64,000 bases of DNA from Leucobacter edaphi (GCF_016522535.1 NZ_JAEHOI010000005.1:270539-334538); one strand, 5' to 3'; counted from the stretch's first letter, positions 9,411-19,409 are shown. Notes: a model not told the origin generated them from the letters alone. Made by a program: numbers and translations.

Positions 9411-10106
9411 ATGAACGCAACGCCCACCACTCTCCGCACCGCTCGCCCCGACCTGACGGCCAATCTTCCCGCTGACGCCGCGCCGGAACGCAACGTGCCC
9501 GAGGGCACCGAAGTGCGAGGCTTCGCCCTCTACGTTGGCCTCGCCGACGACAAGATCGCCGACGGCGATCCGAAACTCGGCCAGATCGTGACCCAGATCA
9601 AACGGCTCGTCGCCCAACTTGCGCCGAACGCGGACACCTACGCCGCCGTCGCCCTCGCCCCCGAGGGGACGGGCGGCCGCGACGTCGATGTGGTCCGCCT
9701 CGCCCTCGGCGATCCCGCGGCGCACGCCCGCCAGAAGCAGCACGAAGCGGACGAGCAGGATCGCGCCGCGAGCGGGATCATCCTCGATCTGTCCCGCAAG
9801 CGGGTGCTGCTCGACAACGTGCCGGCCGCGCTGACCTTCCGGGAGTTCGAGCTGCTGCAGTACCTGGTGCTCCGCGAGGGCCGCACGATCAGCCGCGACG
9901 AGCTCATCACCTCGCTGTGGGCCGACGCCCCCGAGGAGGAGACCCCGAGCGAGCGCACGATCGACGTGCACATCCGCCGCCTCCGCGTGAAGCTCGCGCA
10001 GTACCAGGACATCGTCCGCACGGTCCGCGGCACGGGCTACCGCTTCGACCGCCACGCCGACGTGTCGATCCTGCACAGCGCGGCGCCCAGCCCGGACGTA
10101 TTCTAA
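9411..10106 (+). CDS. winged-helix (OmpR/PhoB-type) transcriptional regulator without receiver domain
   Basis: DNA-binding protein of 231 residues. The C-terminal half is a Trans_reg_C winged helix: LTFREFELLQYLVLREGRTISRDEL, then RTIDVHIRRLRVKL with a terminal GTGYRFD. The N-terminal ~100 residues are not a phospho-receiver: no conserved Asp/Lys set is seen, and instead there is an EVRGFALYVG segment with a helical region. No adjacent histidine kinase exists. AAAGGA lies about 10 bases before the ATG. The type is widespread in actinobacteria; its regulon is unknown to me. Confidence 0.85.
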   Translation: MNATPTTLRTARPDLTANLPADAAPERNVPEGTEVRGFALYVGLADDKIADGDPKLGQIVTQIKRLVAQLAPNADTYAAVALAPEGTGGRDVDVVRLALGDPAAHARQKQHEADEQDRAASGIILDLSRKRVLLDNVPAALTFREFELLQYLVLREGRTISRDELITSLWADAPEEETPSERTIDVHIRRLRVKLAQYQDIVRTVRGTGYRFDRHADVSILHSAAPSPDVF

Positions 10107-10310
10107 GGCGGGGCGGGGCGCTTGCCTCGGGCGGCGAGGATCCCCCGGGGTGATCGCCCCGCACTGCTCGCTCCCCGCGCGGGGACTGCCCCGCGGGAAG
10201 CGCGCGGCCTCCCTGACGGCGCGCTCCCTGTGTCTTGGCTATGATCAACGACCGGCCCTGCGGTAACGTCGTAGGTGCAGCTTCCCGAATCCCACTGAAG
10301 GAGTCGAACA

Positions 10311-13195
10311 ATGACGACCCTGCCCCCGGAGGGCCAGGACGGCCAGCCGAACACCGGCCAGCCCGCCCCCGAGCAGCCCGCAGCACCGGAACAGCCGTCG
10401 GGCGCCCCGGTTCCGCCCCCGGCGGCACCGCAGCCCCCCGCGGCCCCGGCGGCCCCTCAGTACCAGGCACCGCAGGGCGCCCCTCAACCGAGCAGGAAAC
10501 CCAGCACAGCCCAAGTGAGGAAACCGCGGGGGCGGAACGCCCGGGCGATGCCGACGGGGCCGACCGCGAAGCGATCGTACCGGAGGCGACCGCGGAGGAG
10601 CCGCGCGCAGCCTCCCGACCGCGCCGCGCAGCCTCGCGGCCGGCGGCGGCGCCGCTGCGGGCGCAAATGCGATCCGACCTCGGCTGCTCCTACGCGGCCG
10701 CGGGGAGCGGCGCCTACGCCAAATCGATCTGCTGGATCGACATGACGGGCTTCACCACCCAGTACTCCGTGGTCACGGACCCGAATGCCACGTCGAGCAC
10801 GACCTGCCGACGCACCGGCTTCATATTTGTGACCTACTACTGCAAGACCACCGGCTCGTTCGAGAGCGCCATGGGCGGCGAGTACGGAAGCTGGACATAC
10901 ACCACCGGCGAGAGCTACGCCTCACGTGAGAATGACGCACGCGCAGCCTCCCTCGCGACGTTCAACACGGCTGTCAACACCTCGACCCAGATCTACCGCG
11001 CCCCGAGCGACGGCACGTACTGGGGCAACGTCACTGGCGTTCCCGTGAGCTTCTCGCTGTCCTCCGCGCTCCGGTTCACCGCGAAGGCCAACATCTCGAT
11101 CGACACCGCCTCGCCGGATCGCCGCGGACTCGCCGTTCGCGCCACGGCCACCCCGACGGGCGGCTGGGCCGGCATGGGCAACAACAACGTCTACACGGGG
11201 ATCTCCGGTCAGCCCGCCCTGTTCCAGCCGACGAGCTACGACACCGGGCGCAGCACGACCACCGCCCTCACCATGTCGGACATCGAACTCAAGAAGTCGG
11301 ACGGGACCCCGATCACCTCGGGGTACTCGATCGTCACCGCCGACGCCGAGGTTACGACCGCCGGCGAGTCCATCTCCTGGTCGAGCGCGGGCGGGGCCGG
11401 TTTCCGCTGGCTGCCGAACGACCCCGTCGCGTGGGCGAACGCGACCACTGATCTCGCCCGCAAGCAGGCCGCGGTCGGGAGCAACGGCTGTGCCGCGACG
11501 CCGGCGAGCGAGTTCCCGGCGGGCAGCGACGTCTCGACCGCGCCCACCCGGACCTGCACGGGAGACGGGACCGGGCCGAGGAACGGTTCGGCCATGCTGC
11601 AGATCTCCCCCGCGGGCACGTCGCCCTTCTCGGTGACGCAGCGGATGCGGGCGGGCGGCACCCAGGCCGTGGCGTTCGGCGTGATGACGACGGGCGCCGA
11701 GGTGAAGGTCGCCGTCGCCGACCGGATCGTCAACGCGAGCGGGGCTCCGAGCAGCACGAACTTCGGCGCGAAGCTCACCCCGATGAACGGCCAGTTCGGG
11801 GAGAGCGACGCGGTCACCTCGACCACGGGGGCGACTGCCCTGACCGGGGCGGCGGCCAGGCTCCGCGTCCCCGCCGCGACGGGCGGGTTCCAGTTCGCCT
11901 TCAGCGGCGCGTCGGTCTCGGACACCTACCTCTCTTCCTACACGCCGAACTGGGTGTGCAGTAAGACCTCGTCCACGAGCACCACCAGCATCCCCTGGAC
12001 GGGGAACGGCACCCTCGCTAACCCGCAGCAGAACCCGCCGCCCGCCACCTGGGCGAAGCTGAACGCTGGCGAGTTCGCCGAGTGCACGGTGACCTACATT
12101 CCCCCGTATCTGACGCTCACGAAGCAGGTCGATAACACCCTGGGCGGGAGCGCGACACCCGACGCCTGGACCCTCACCGGATCGTCTTCGCAGTCCAGGG
12201 CGTCAGGCAAGACGGGTTCGCCTGGCGCCACCAGGGTCCCGGTGGCGATCGGCAGCTATGCGCTGACGGAGTCCGGCGCGCCCGCGGGCTACCGCTGGAA
12301 GGACCTGAGCTGCGACAGCCCCGCGGGGACCTGGACCAAGACGGGCGGGGGCCGCGAGGGAATCGTCTCGGGTTCCGTGAGCGTCTCGAAGCTGGCGAAC
12401 ACGAAGTGCACCTTCACGAACGCCTACGAGGGCACGAGGCTCACCCTGCAGAAACGGGTGAACAACGCCCACGGCGGAGCGGCCGCACCGACCGACTGGA
12501 CGCTGAGCGCGGACGGCCCCGTCGACGATCTGGTGGGGGTCTCCGGCAGCCCGGGGGTCACCGATGTCCCGATCAGACCCGGAACCTACGTGCTCACCGA
12601 GCGCGGAGGACCCGCGGGCTACCGCGGGTCGTGGGCCTGTGACATCAACGGGGCCCCGGCGCAGATCGGCGCGGGAGGCGCAGTGGCGATCCCGCTCGGC
12701 GGCACCGCTGTCTGCACCGCGACCAATTCGGACCTGCCCGGCTCGGTGACCTGGTCCAAGGTCGACGAATCAGGTTCCCGTCTCTCGGGGTCTGCCTGGG
12801 ACCTCCGCGGACCGGGGCTGCCGGTCACCGGGCTCCGGATCCAGGACTGCAGCGGGGCACCGTGCGGCGGGTCCGGCATCAGCGACACGGACGCCCGCTC
12901 CGGGGAGTTCGCCCTGACCGGGCTGCGCTGGGGCCAGTACACGCTCACCGAGGCGATCGCCCCGCCGGGCTACAAGCTCGATGCCACCCCGCGCACCTTC
13001 GTCGTCGGAGGCACGGCGCCCGGACGCATCGACCAGTCCCTGGGGCAGATCACCAACGTCCAGATCTCCGCGCCGGCGATCCCGCTCACCGGAGGCGCCT
13101 CGACGCTCGCCTACCTGCTGGGCGGCGGGTTCCTCCTCGGGCTCACAGCCCTCGCGATCCTCCGGCAGCAGATGCGCCGCCGCAAAGCGGAGTAG
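10311..13195 (+). CDS. large LPxTG-type cell-wall adhesin/pilus tip protein, apparent -1 frameshift near 10480
   Basis: Surface protein of about 960 residues when both frames are joined. GAAGGAG precedes the ATG at 10311 and opens a Pro/Ala/Gln-rich N-terminus in one frame; the rest of the protein is in the next frame, and the composition switches at the C-run 10480-10483, where one extra C would join them. The main part has a Cys-containing N-terminal domain, two related ~95-residue repeats (about residues 600-800, each with GGxAxPxxWTL and an LTE.G.PAGYR end), then a SpaA-like domain with the E-box LTEAIAPPGY. It ends with IPLTGGAS, a hydrophobic helix and RRRK, a sorting signal. No signal peptide is recognisable, which is odd. 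It is the first gene of the pilus cluster. Confidence 0.75.
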
Positions 13196-13273
13196 ATCCC
13201 GATCACAACAGAGTTTTATCAACCACCGCAGCTGGGCTCCCCACGCAGGAGCCAAAACCGAAAGGAACACTCG

Positions 13274-14748
13274 ATGAGAAGGCGAAACACCCCACGGCCC
13301 TGGCGCCTCGCGCTCGGCGCCGCGATCACGGCCCTGCTGGCAATCGGCGGCCTGGGCGCGCCTGCACTGGCCGCCCCCGGCGACTTCCCCGGGGGCGCGA
13401 CCAGCGGAAGCATCACCGTCCACAAGTTCGAGGAGCTGGGCAGCACCACGCCCTTCCGCCCCGACGGTCAGGGCAACGACACCTCGGGCCTCGCCCCCTC
13501 GGCGACGTCGAGTTCACGGTCCGGCTCGTGCAGGGCCTCGACCTGAAGAAGAGCGAGTCGTGGGACATTCTCAAGCGACTCCAGTTCACGAACGCCACGA
13601 CGGCCACCGACCCGGGCGCCGTCTCCCCGCAGCCGAGCACCTACACCCTGGTCGACCAGGCCGTACAGGTGACCGCGGCCAACGGCATCGCGACCTTCGG
13701 CAACCTCCCCGTTGGGGCGTACCTCGTCGAGGAGACCAAGGCACCGGCGAACGTGACGGCGCACACCGCACCGTTCTTCGTGTCCGTTCCCCTGCCGTTC
13801 GAGAACAAGTGGCTGAACGACGTGCACGTCTACCCGAAGAACTCGGTCACGGGCGTGGAGAAGGAAGCCGGTAATCCGGACGGCCTCGGACTCGGAGCTC
13901 ACGTCCCCTGGACCGTCACGGTGAAGATCCCGACGCTCGCCCCCGGCGACACCTTCACGCGATTCTCCATCACGGATGCCCTTGATTCCAGGCTCGCCTA
14001 CGCCCCCGCGGCCTCGGACGCGCTGTCCGTCGTGGGCGGCGCGGCGGTTCCCGCTGACGCGTACACGCTCAGCGCCGCAGGCTCCAACCCGGTGGTCCTG
14101 AGCTTCACCGATCCGCAGGGCCTCGCGTGGCTCGCCGCGAACCAGGGCAAGTCCGTGAGCTGGACGCTCACGACGCAGGTGGTCTCGAACGACGGCGACG
14201 GCAGCATCGAGAACAACGCGCTCGTCAACATCAACGGCGACGACTTCGAGACGACGACGCCGGGCACGACCAACTGGGGCGCGGTCCAGATCCTCAAGCA
14301 CGCTGAGGGCAACGCCGCCGCCACGCTCTCGGGCGCGGTGTTCGAGGTGTACGAGGCCGAGACCGGCGGCACACCGATTCCGGTGCGCGTTGACGCCGCC
14401 AAGCCCGCGCAGACGCAGTTCACGACCGACAACACCGGTCGCGTCGTGATCCCCGGCCTGAGCGTTGGCGAGAACGGCAGCAAGGTCTACTACCTCAAGG
14501 AGGTCGTGGCACCGGGCGGCTATGCGCTGCTCACCGACCGCATCGCCGTGACCGTCACGACGGGCGGCGTTGCGACCCCGGTGGAGATCAGCATCGCCAA
14601 CCGCACCGACGAGGGCACCATCTTCCCGAATCTCCCGCTCACGGGTGGTTCTGGTGCGATCCTCCTCACGGTGATCGGGGCCGGCCTGCTCGCGATCGCC
14701 GTCGGGGCCGTCGTGGTCCGACGCCGCAAGATGGCGGCCGAGGTCTGA
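13274..14748 (+). CDS. SpaA/SpaH-like major pilin, LPLTG-anchored, apparent frameshift at 13494-13498
   Basis: Pilus backbone subunit, about 491 residues when repaired. AAAGGA precedes the ATG. A clear signal peptide ends with ALAAP near residue 34. The pilin motif VYPKN (lysine used for isopeptide linkage between subunits) lies near residue 195, and the E-box YYLKEVVAPGGY near residue 404. The C-terminus has LPLTGG, a transmembrane helix and RRRK. The frame breaks inside a run of five C at 13494-13498: adding one C joins SGLAP directly to LGDVEFTVRL. Either the assembly lacks a base or the gene is inactive or phase-variable. Lies between adhesin and sortase. Confidence 0.82.
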
Positions 14749-14763
14749 TCCGTCGCACTGATA

Positions 14764-14811
14764 CCGGATCGGGGCGGCGGGAGACACGAGTTTCCCGTCG
14801 CCCCGATCCGG
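14764..14811 (+). terminator. 19-bp hairpin between major pilin and sortase genes
   Basis: Left arm 14764-14782 pairs with 14793-14811 over 19 bp with one G-T wobble and a 10-base loop. It starts 16 bases after the pilin stop and its right arm reaches the first base of the sortase GTG start. It may terminate most transcripts or mask the sortase start, keeping sortase low relative to pilin. Confidence 0.65.
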
Positions 14812-15743
14812 TGCGCCCGGCTGGCGGCGATCCGCCGCGCGGCCGCTGGCGCAGCCTCCTGCGGAGGCCGAGCTGGCTGACGATCGCGATCACCGTCGTC
14901 GCCCTCGCCGGGCTCGTGACGATCCTCTACCCGGGGATCTCATCCTGGATCAGCCAGTACAACCAGTCGCGCAACATCATCGACTACGCGGATGCCGTGT
15001 CCTCCGAGACCCCAGCGCATCTCCTCGAGGCGCGTCGCCTCGCGCACGAGTACAACGCGGGGATCACCGGCACTGCCGTCGTTGGCGCCCACAAGAACAC
15101 CCCGAGTTCCACGCCCGAAAACCCTGATGATCGACACCGGCTGGACTACGATCATCTCCTGCGCTTCGACAGCCAGGGCCTCATGGGCAGGCTTCAGATC
15201 CCTGGCATCGACCTCGATCTTCCCATTTATCACGGCACGTCAGAGGCGACGCTGCTCGCCGGCGTCGGTCACCTCGAGGGCACCGCGCTCCCGGTCGGCG
15301 GCGAGGGCACGAGGTCCGTGCTCACCGCGCACCGGGGCCTCGCGTCAGCGACCCTGTTCACCCGCCTCGACGAGGTGGGTGAGGATGACACCTTCACCCT
15401 CACCGTCGCGGGCGAGGTGCTCACGTACCGCGTCACCAAGGTGCAGGTGGTCGCGCCGGAGGACACGGAGACCCTCCTCCCGAAGCGGGGCAAGGACCTC
15501 GTCACGCTCATCACCTGCACACCGCTCGGGGTGAATACGCACCGCATCCTCGTCACGGGGGAACGCGTCGAGCCGACGCCCCAGGACGCGCTCGACGCGG
15601 CGTCGCACAAGCCGGACGTCCCGCGCTTTCCGTGGTGGGCCGTCGCCCTCGGCGCCGGGCTCCTCGCGATCGGCGCCTACGGGTCCACCGACGGCCTTCA
15701 GCGCCCGCGCGCGGCAGGCGCCAGGGACCGCGCCGCCGCGTGA
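14811..15743 (+). CDS. class C sortase (pilus polymerase)
   Basis: Membrane-anchored transpeptidase of about 310 residues that would cleave LPxTG-type signals of the two upstream proteins and link pilin subunits. An N-terminal hydrophobic anchor (about residues 23-45) and a second one near residues 275-292 are typical of class C. Catalytic residues: His174 in LTAHRG, Cys236 in TLITC, and the Arg in NTHRILVTG about nine residues later. A lid segment with DP or DPW is not obvious. The GTG at 14811 is the first usable codon; no Shine-Dalgarno is visible and the codon is at the base of the preceding hairpin, so initiation may be coupled or weak. Confidence 0.9.
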   Translation: MRPAGGDPPRGRWRSLLRRPSWLTIAITVVALAGLVTILYPGISSWISQYNQSRNIIDYADAVSSETPAHLLEARRLAHEYNAGITGTAVVGAHKNTPSSTPENPDDRHRLDYDHLLRFDSQGLMGRLQIPGIDLDLPIYHGTSEATLLAGVGHLEGTALPVGGEGTRSVLTAHRGLASATLFTRLDEVGEDDTFTLTVAGEVLTYRVTKVQVVAPEDTETLLPKRGKDLVTLITCTPLGVNTHRILVTGERVEPTPQDALDAASHKPDVPRFPWWAVALGAGLLAIGAYGSTDGLQRPRAAGARDRAAA

Positions 15744-15776
15744 GTCGCCGCCGCGAGCTTCCTCGCGCGGACACGC

Positions 15777-15806
15777 AAAAGGGCCCCGCACTGCTGCGGG
15801 GCCCTT
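15777..15806 (-). terminator. terminator of tRNA-Ser
   Basis: Read on the minus strand, a 12-bp stem (AAGGGCCCCGCA type, 15779-15790 with 15795-15806, 4-base loop) is followed by a U-run from the AAAA at 15777-15780. On the plus strand it would also stop transcription coming from the sortase gene. Confidence 0.75.
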
Positions 15807-15811
15807 CGTGG

Positions 15812-15896
15812 CGGAGGATGGGGGATTTGAACCCCCGAGGGCGTGAACCCAACACGCGTTCCAGGCGTGCGCCATAGGCCGCTAGGCGAATCCTCC
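15812..15896 (-). tRNA. tRNA-Ser (anticodon GGA)
   Basis: The minus strand folds as an 85-base class II tRNA: acceptor GGAGGAT paired with ATCCTCC, a D-arm, an anticodon stem CACGC/GCGTG with loop CTGGAAC (anticodon GGA, reads UCC/UCU), a long variable arm and a GGTTCAAATCC T-arm. CCA is not encoded. A good terminator follows. Confidence 0.93.
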
Positions 15897-16097
15897 TCAC
15901 TGGTCGAAACCAGCGCGCTCCAGTCTAGCGGGTTCGCGGCGATCCGCCGAAACGGGCCCGAACATCCGCGCGCTGCCGGGGTCCGTGCGGGGTCGCGCTC
16001 GGTCACGGCGCCCGGGTGAATGGGCCCGGGGAGACTCATTAACGCGCCGCGACACCCCGCCCGGACCAGGGAAACCTCCAAAAACAACGGCCTCGGC

Positions 16098-16131
16098 TTG
16101 AAAGTAACAGAACGATAACGCATACTGTTCT
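16098..16131 (+). promoter_or_regulatory. promoter with MtrA-like direct repeat ahead of secreted protein
   Basis: TTGAAA (16098-16103) and TACTGT (16123-16128) are possible -35/-10 elements with a long 19-base spacer. Inside lie GTAAC (16104-16108) and ATAAC (16115-16119), spaced 6 bases like the direct repeats bound by the actinobacterial cell-wall regulator MtrA, and a CAGAAC/GTTCTG inverted repeat (16109-16114, 16126-16131). Assignment to MtrA is inference. Confidence 0.35.
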
Positions 16132-16183
16132 GGTGCCCGATTTCGTTCGGGCCCTGTTCTTGTTGGGCGATCTTGGAGTGCGA

Positions 16184-16816
16184 ATGCAGGGAACCGCGAA
16201 GGCGTTCATCGTCGGGTTAGTCGCGTCGGTCACGTTTGCGCTGGGTGCTGCACCCGCCATGGCCGCCCCTCCCGTCGAGGACTTCGCCCCAGCGGCCGTC
16301 CAGCCCTCCACCGTGTCGCAGTCGCTCGATACGACCGGCGCGGCCATCGCGGGCGAGGAGATCGACTCGGTGCTCCCCGTCGAGCAGGTCAGCAGCTCCA
16401 TTCCCGCAGGCTTCGACGTCGAGAAGTCGATCGCGCTCGCCGAGAGCGAGGTCGGCACGAGCCGCGCCACCGGCTGGAGCGCCCCCGGCGAGTGCATCAT
16501 GTCGGCCCAGCGCTGGATCCGCGCCGGCGGCGGCGCCTGGGGCGGCGGCGGCAACCCCGTCTCCAATTACGAGGGCGCGACCCGCATGACCCTCGCAACG
16601 GCCCAGCCCGGCGACATCATCCAGTACGAGAACATCGCCTCCCCGACCTCCTGGGTCACGGGCGTGCACACGCTCATGATCACCAAGATCAACGGCGACG
16701 GCACCTTCACCATCATCGAGTCGAACAACCCCGGCGGCTCGGGCCTCGTCAGCAAGGACGAGCACTGGACCCCGAAGCCCCCGGAGGGCTTCCAGGTCGC
16801 CGTCTGGCGCTTCTAA
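16184..16816 (+). CDS. secreted CHAP-like (cysteine-histidine) protein, putative peptidoglycan amidohydrolase
   Basis: Protein of about 210 residues with a signal peptide ending near AMAAP (about residue 25). A spacer of about 80 residues precedes a domain with GECIMSAQRW (candidate nucleophile Cys) and GVHTLMIT (candidate His), then a late acidic/Asn site near IIESNNPGG. This order is that of CHAP/NlpC-P60 cysteine peptidases that cut cell-wall peptides, acting outside the cell. GGAG lies 5 bases before the ATG at 16184; in-frame GTGs at 16133 and 16178 are alternatives. The domain is short and divergent, so activity is not certain. Confidence 0.7.
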   Translation: MQGTAKAFIVGLVASVTFALGAAPAMAAPPVEDFAPAAVQPSTVSQSLDTTGAAIAGEEIDSVLPVEQVSSSIPAGFDVEKSIALAESEVGTSRATGWSAPGECIMSAQRWIRAGGGAWGGGGNPVSNYEGATRMTLATAQPGDIIQYENIASPTSWVTGVHTLMITKINGDGTFTIIESNNPGGSGLVSKDEHWTPKPPEGFQVAVWRF

Positions 16817-16866
16817 GCCCCGCGCGGCTCACCCGGGGTGCGTGCACCGTTCCGTCCGGCTCTTCC

Positions 16867-18087
16867 TCAGCTCTCGAGCGCCCGCTCGTAGAGCGCGACC
16901 AGCTCGCGCACGCGCGTGGACTGCAGGAAGCGCTCAGCGGCCCCCTCGGCCACGTGCAGGCCCGGGTTCGCGGTCAGCTCGGCGACCGCGGTCCGCAGCG
17001 CAGCAGCGAGCGCGCTCACGCTGCCGTCAGCCGCGCGCCACTCGGGCGACACCGCGACGTCATCGGCGATGTTCGGGTCGCAAAAGATCGTGGGCGTGCC
17101 GAGCGCCGCGGCCTCGAACGGGGTGAGCCCCTGCGTTTCGAAGCCCATCGAGGTCTGCACAAGCGCGTCCGCGTTTCGCATGGCGAACAGGGCTTCCTCA
17201 TAGGAGACGGGGCCGGGGATCGACACGCGATCCGCGAGGCCGAGCTCGGCGATGCGGCGCTCCACCCGCGGCAGCAGCAGCCCTGCGCCGTGCAGGGCGA
17301 CGTCGGCGTCGATGCCCGATTCCGCGATCGCCTCGATGAACTCGAGGATGCGCTTCTCCTGGCTCATGCGCCCGAGCCAGACGAGCCGCGGCCTGGAGCG
17401 CGGCTCCCGCTGGCGGGCAAGAGTCGCCGCGATCGCCTCGTCGTCGACGCCGTTCGCGGACACCTCGACCTGCTCCGCGACGCCCTGCGCGCGGAGTGTC
17501 GCCGCGAAGTGCGCCGACGGCGCCGCGACGACGGCCGCCTCCGCTGCGAGCTCGGCGAGATATCGCCAGGCTCCCGTGGCCCGCGGCTTGCCCGCCGTGG
17601 TCGGGAGCGCGCCGCGCACGGCACCGAGGCAGAGTCGTCGCCAGGCCCGGAGCCCGGCGAAGGCGGCGGGCGCGAGCCGGGTGACGGCGCGCGTCCCCTC
17701 GTGGACGTTGTTGTGCATCGTGTGCACGACGGGCACACCGAGCCCGCGGGCGGCGCGGAGTCCGATCAGCGCTCCCCAGAAGTCGCCCTGGATGTGCACC
17801 AGATCGACGGGCGGCAACTGTGCGAGACGCTTCGCGATGGCGCGATCCGTGCGGCGGCCCGGCCAGCTCACTCCGTACTCGCGGTCCTTCGTGATGGGGC
17901 GCGACGGCAGGTCGATGTAGGCCTCCCGATCGGCGGAATCGGTGGCATAGCCTGGCCGGTGCAGCTCGGGCGCGACGATGGTGACCCGGTGGCCGAGCCG
18001 TTCGAGGAAGCGCCGCTGGAGCCGGATCGCCACCTGCACGCCGCCGAGCGACTCCGCTTGCTGATCGGTGACGACGAGGATGTGCAC
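16867..18087 (-). CDS. GT4-family glycosyltransferase (second gene of pair)
   Basis: Cytosolic, probably membrane-associated retaining glycosyltransferase of 406 residues. An N-terminal GT-B acceptor domain (MHILVVTDQQAESLGGVQ) and a C-terminal donor domain with LVWLGRMSQEKRILEFI and the family E-x7-E region at MGFETQGLTPFEAAALG are visible. The start is GTG. It begins 11 bases after the stop of the upstream GT4 gene, so both act in one operon, likely in glycolipid or envelope polysaccharide assembly. Donor and acceptor cannot be read from sequence. Confidence 0.87.
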   Translation of the reverse strand: MHILVVTDQQAESLGGVQVAIRLQRRFLERLGHRVTIVAPELHRPGYATDSADREAYIDLPSRPITKDREYGVSWPGRRTDRAIAKRLAQLPPVDLVHIQGDFWGALIGLRAARGLGVPVVHTMHNNVHEGTRAVTRLAPAAFAGLRAWRRLCLGAVRGALPTTAGKPRATGAWRYLAELAAEAAVVAAPSAHFAATLRAQGVAEQVEVSANGVDDEAIAATLARQREPRSRPRLVWLGRMSQEKRILEFIEAIAESGIDADVALHGAGLLLPRVERRIAELGLADRVSIPGPVSYEEALFAMRNADALVQTSMGFETQGLTPFEAAALGTPTIFCDPNIADDVAVSPEWRAADGSVSALAAALRTAVAELTANPGLHVAEGAAERFLQSTRVRELVALYERALES

Positions 18088-18098
18088 GGGGGCGCCGC

Positions 18099-19286
18099 TC
18101 AGCTCTCGACGGGGGTGCCGCGGTAGAGCGACTCGAAGGTGTCGAGGGTGCGGTCGATGTCGTGCACCTGCACGGCCTCGAGCGAGGCGCGCTGCATCTT
18201 CTCGTACCCGGCGGTGTCGCGGCGGAGGACGTCCTGGATGCGGTCCGCGAGCTCGCGGTCGTTCCCCGGCTGGAACAGGAACCCGTTCTCTCCGTGGTGC
18301 ACGAGGTGCGGGAGCGCCATCGCGTCCGCCGCGACGATCGGCAGGCCCGAGGCCATGGCCTCCATGGTGGCGATGGACTGCAGTTCGGCGATCGACGCGA
18401 TCACGAATGCGCTCGCGCCCGTGAGATGCGCGCGCAGCTCCTCGTCCGAGACGCGCCCCGTGAACTCAACGCGGGAGGAGACTCCCAGTTCACGGGCCAG
18501 TTTCTCGAGGTTCTTGCGCTGATCGCCGTCGCCGACGATCGTGAACGAGACGTCGAGCGCCGGATCGAGCCGCGCGAGCGCGCGCAGGATCACGTCGATC
18601 TCCTTCTCGAGCGTGACGCGGCCCACGAACACAATCCGGTTCTGCGTGCGCGGCCCGACGACCGCGGTGTAATCGGAGGCCCGCAGGCCGCAACTCACGG
18701 GGAGGACACCGCGGCGGTGCGTGTTGCGCTCGAGGAAGTCGGCGGCGCGCCTCGTGGGCGTGGTGATGGCCGAAGCGAGCTTCAGCACCCGGTCGGCGGC
18801 GTTCCAGCCCCAGCGCACGAACACGCGCTTCGCTTTCTCGGGGAGCAGCGTGAAGTCGAGCACGTTCTCCGGCATGACATGGTTCGTCGCCACGATCCGG
18901 ATGCCGCGTTTCGCCCCTTCAATCGCGAGCGCGCGGCCGATGACGATGTGGGACTGAATGTGGATGACATCGGGCTGCACGCGGTCGAGCAGTTCGCGGG
19001 CGTAGCGGCGGGCACGCCAGGGCAGGACGAAGCGCAGCCAGTCGTGCGGATACCAGCGCCAGCTCGCCCAGCGGTGCACCGTCATCTTCTCGCCCTCGAT
19101 CGTCTCGACGAAGGTCCCGGTGCGGCTGTGCCTGATCGACGGCGCGACCACGTGCACGTCTTCGCCGCGGCGGACCAGGCCCGCGGCGAGGCGCTCCGCG
19201 AATCGCGCAGCACCATTGACGTCGGGGAAAAAGGTGTCGCACCCGATCAGGATGCGAATTCGAGCGGGACGATCGGTGGTGCTCAC
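18099..19286 (-). CDS. GT4-family glycosyltransferase (first gene of pair)
   Basis: GT-B glycosyltransferase of about 395 residues. Its N-terminus (ILIGCDTFFPDVNGAARFAERLAAGL) is typical of enzymes near PimB/MgtA and diacylglycerol glucosyltransferases. The donor domain has IVFVGRVTLEKEIDVIL and the E-x7-E region SIAELQSIATMEAMASGLPIV. The GTG at 19284-19286 is preferred: an AAGGA lies 12 bases upstream and the fold starts nine residues later. A longer form with a Lys/Arg-rich leader is open but less likely. Confidence 0.86.
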   Translation of the reverse strand: MSTTDRPARIRILIGCDTFFPDVNGAARFAERLAAGLVRRGEDVHVVAPSIRHSRTGTFVETIEGEKMTVHRWASWRWYPHDWLRFVLPWRARRYARELLDRVQPDVIHIQSHIVIGRALAIEGAKRGIRIVATNHVMPENVLDFTLLPEKAKRVFVRWGWNAADRVLKLASAITTPTRRAADFLERNTHRRGVLPVSCGLRASDYTAVVGPRTQNRIVFVGRVTLEKEIDVILRALARLDPALDVSFTIVGDGDQRKNLEKLARELGVSSRVEFTGRVSDEELRAHLTGASAFVIASIAELQSIATMEAMASGLPIVAADAMALPHLVHHGENGFLFQPGNDRELADRIQDVLRRDTAGYEKMQRASLEAVQVHDIDRTLDTFESLYRGTPVES

Positions 19287-19409
19287 GTGGGTACTGAGTC
19301 CTTCGGTCGGGGAGGCCGCGGGTGTGCGGGGCGTCTTAATTTTAGGCCGAGGACGCTTGCGAAGTCGGTGAACGGCCGTGAACTGTGGAGAAGTCATCCG
19401 AACGGCCGG

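Noticed and set aside
10311..10745. Separate small Pro-rich gene
   Set aside because: Its second half turns into Arg-rich nonsense while the next frame becomes protein-like, so a frameshifted single adhesin gene is the simpler reading.
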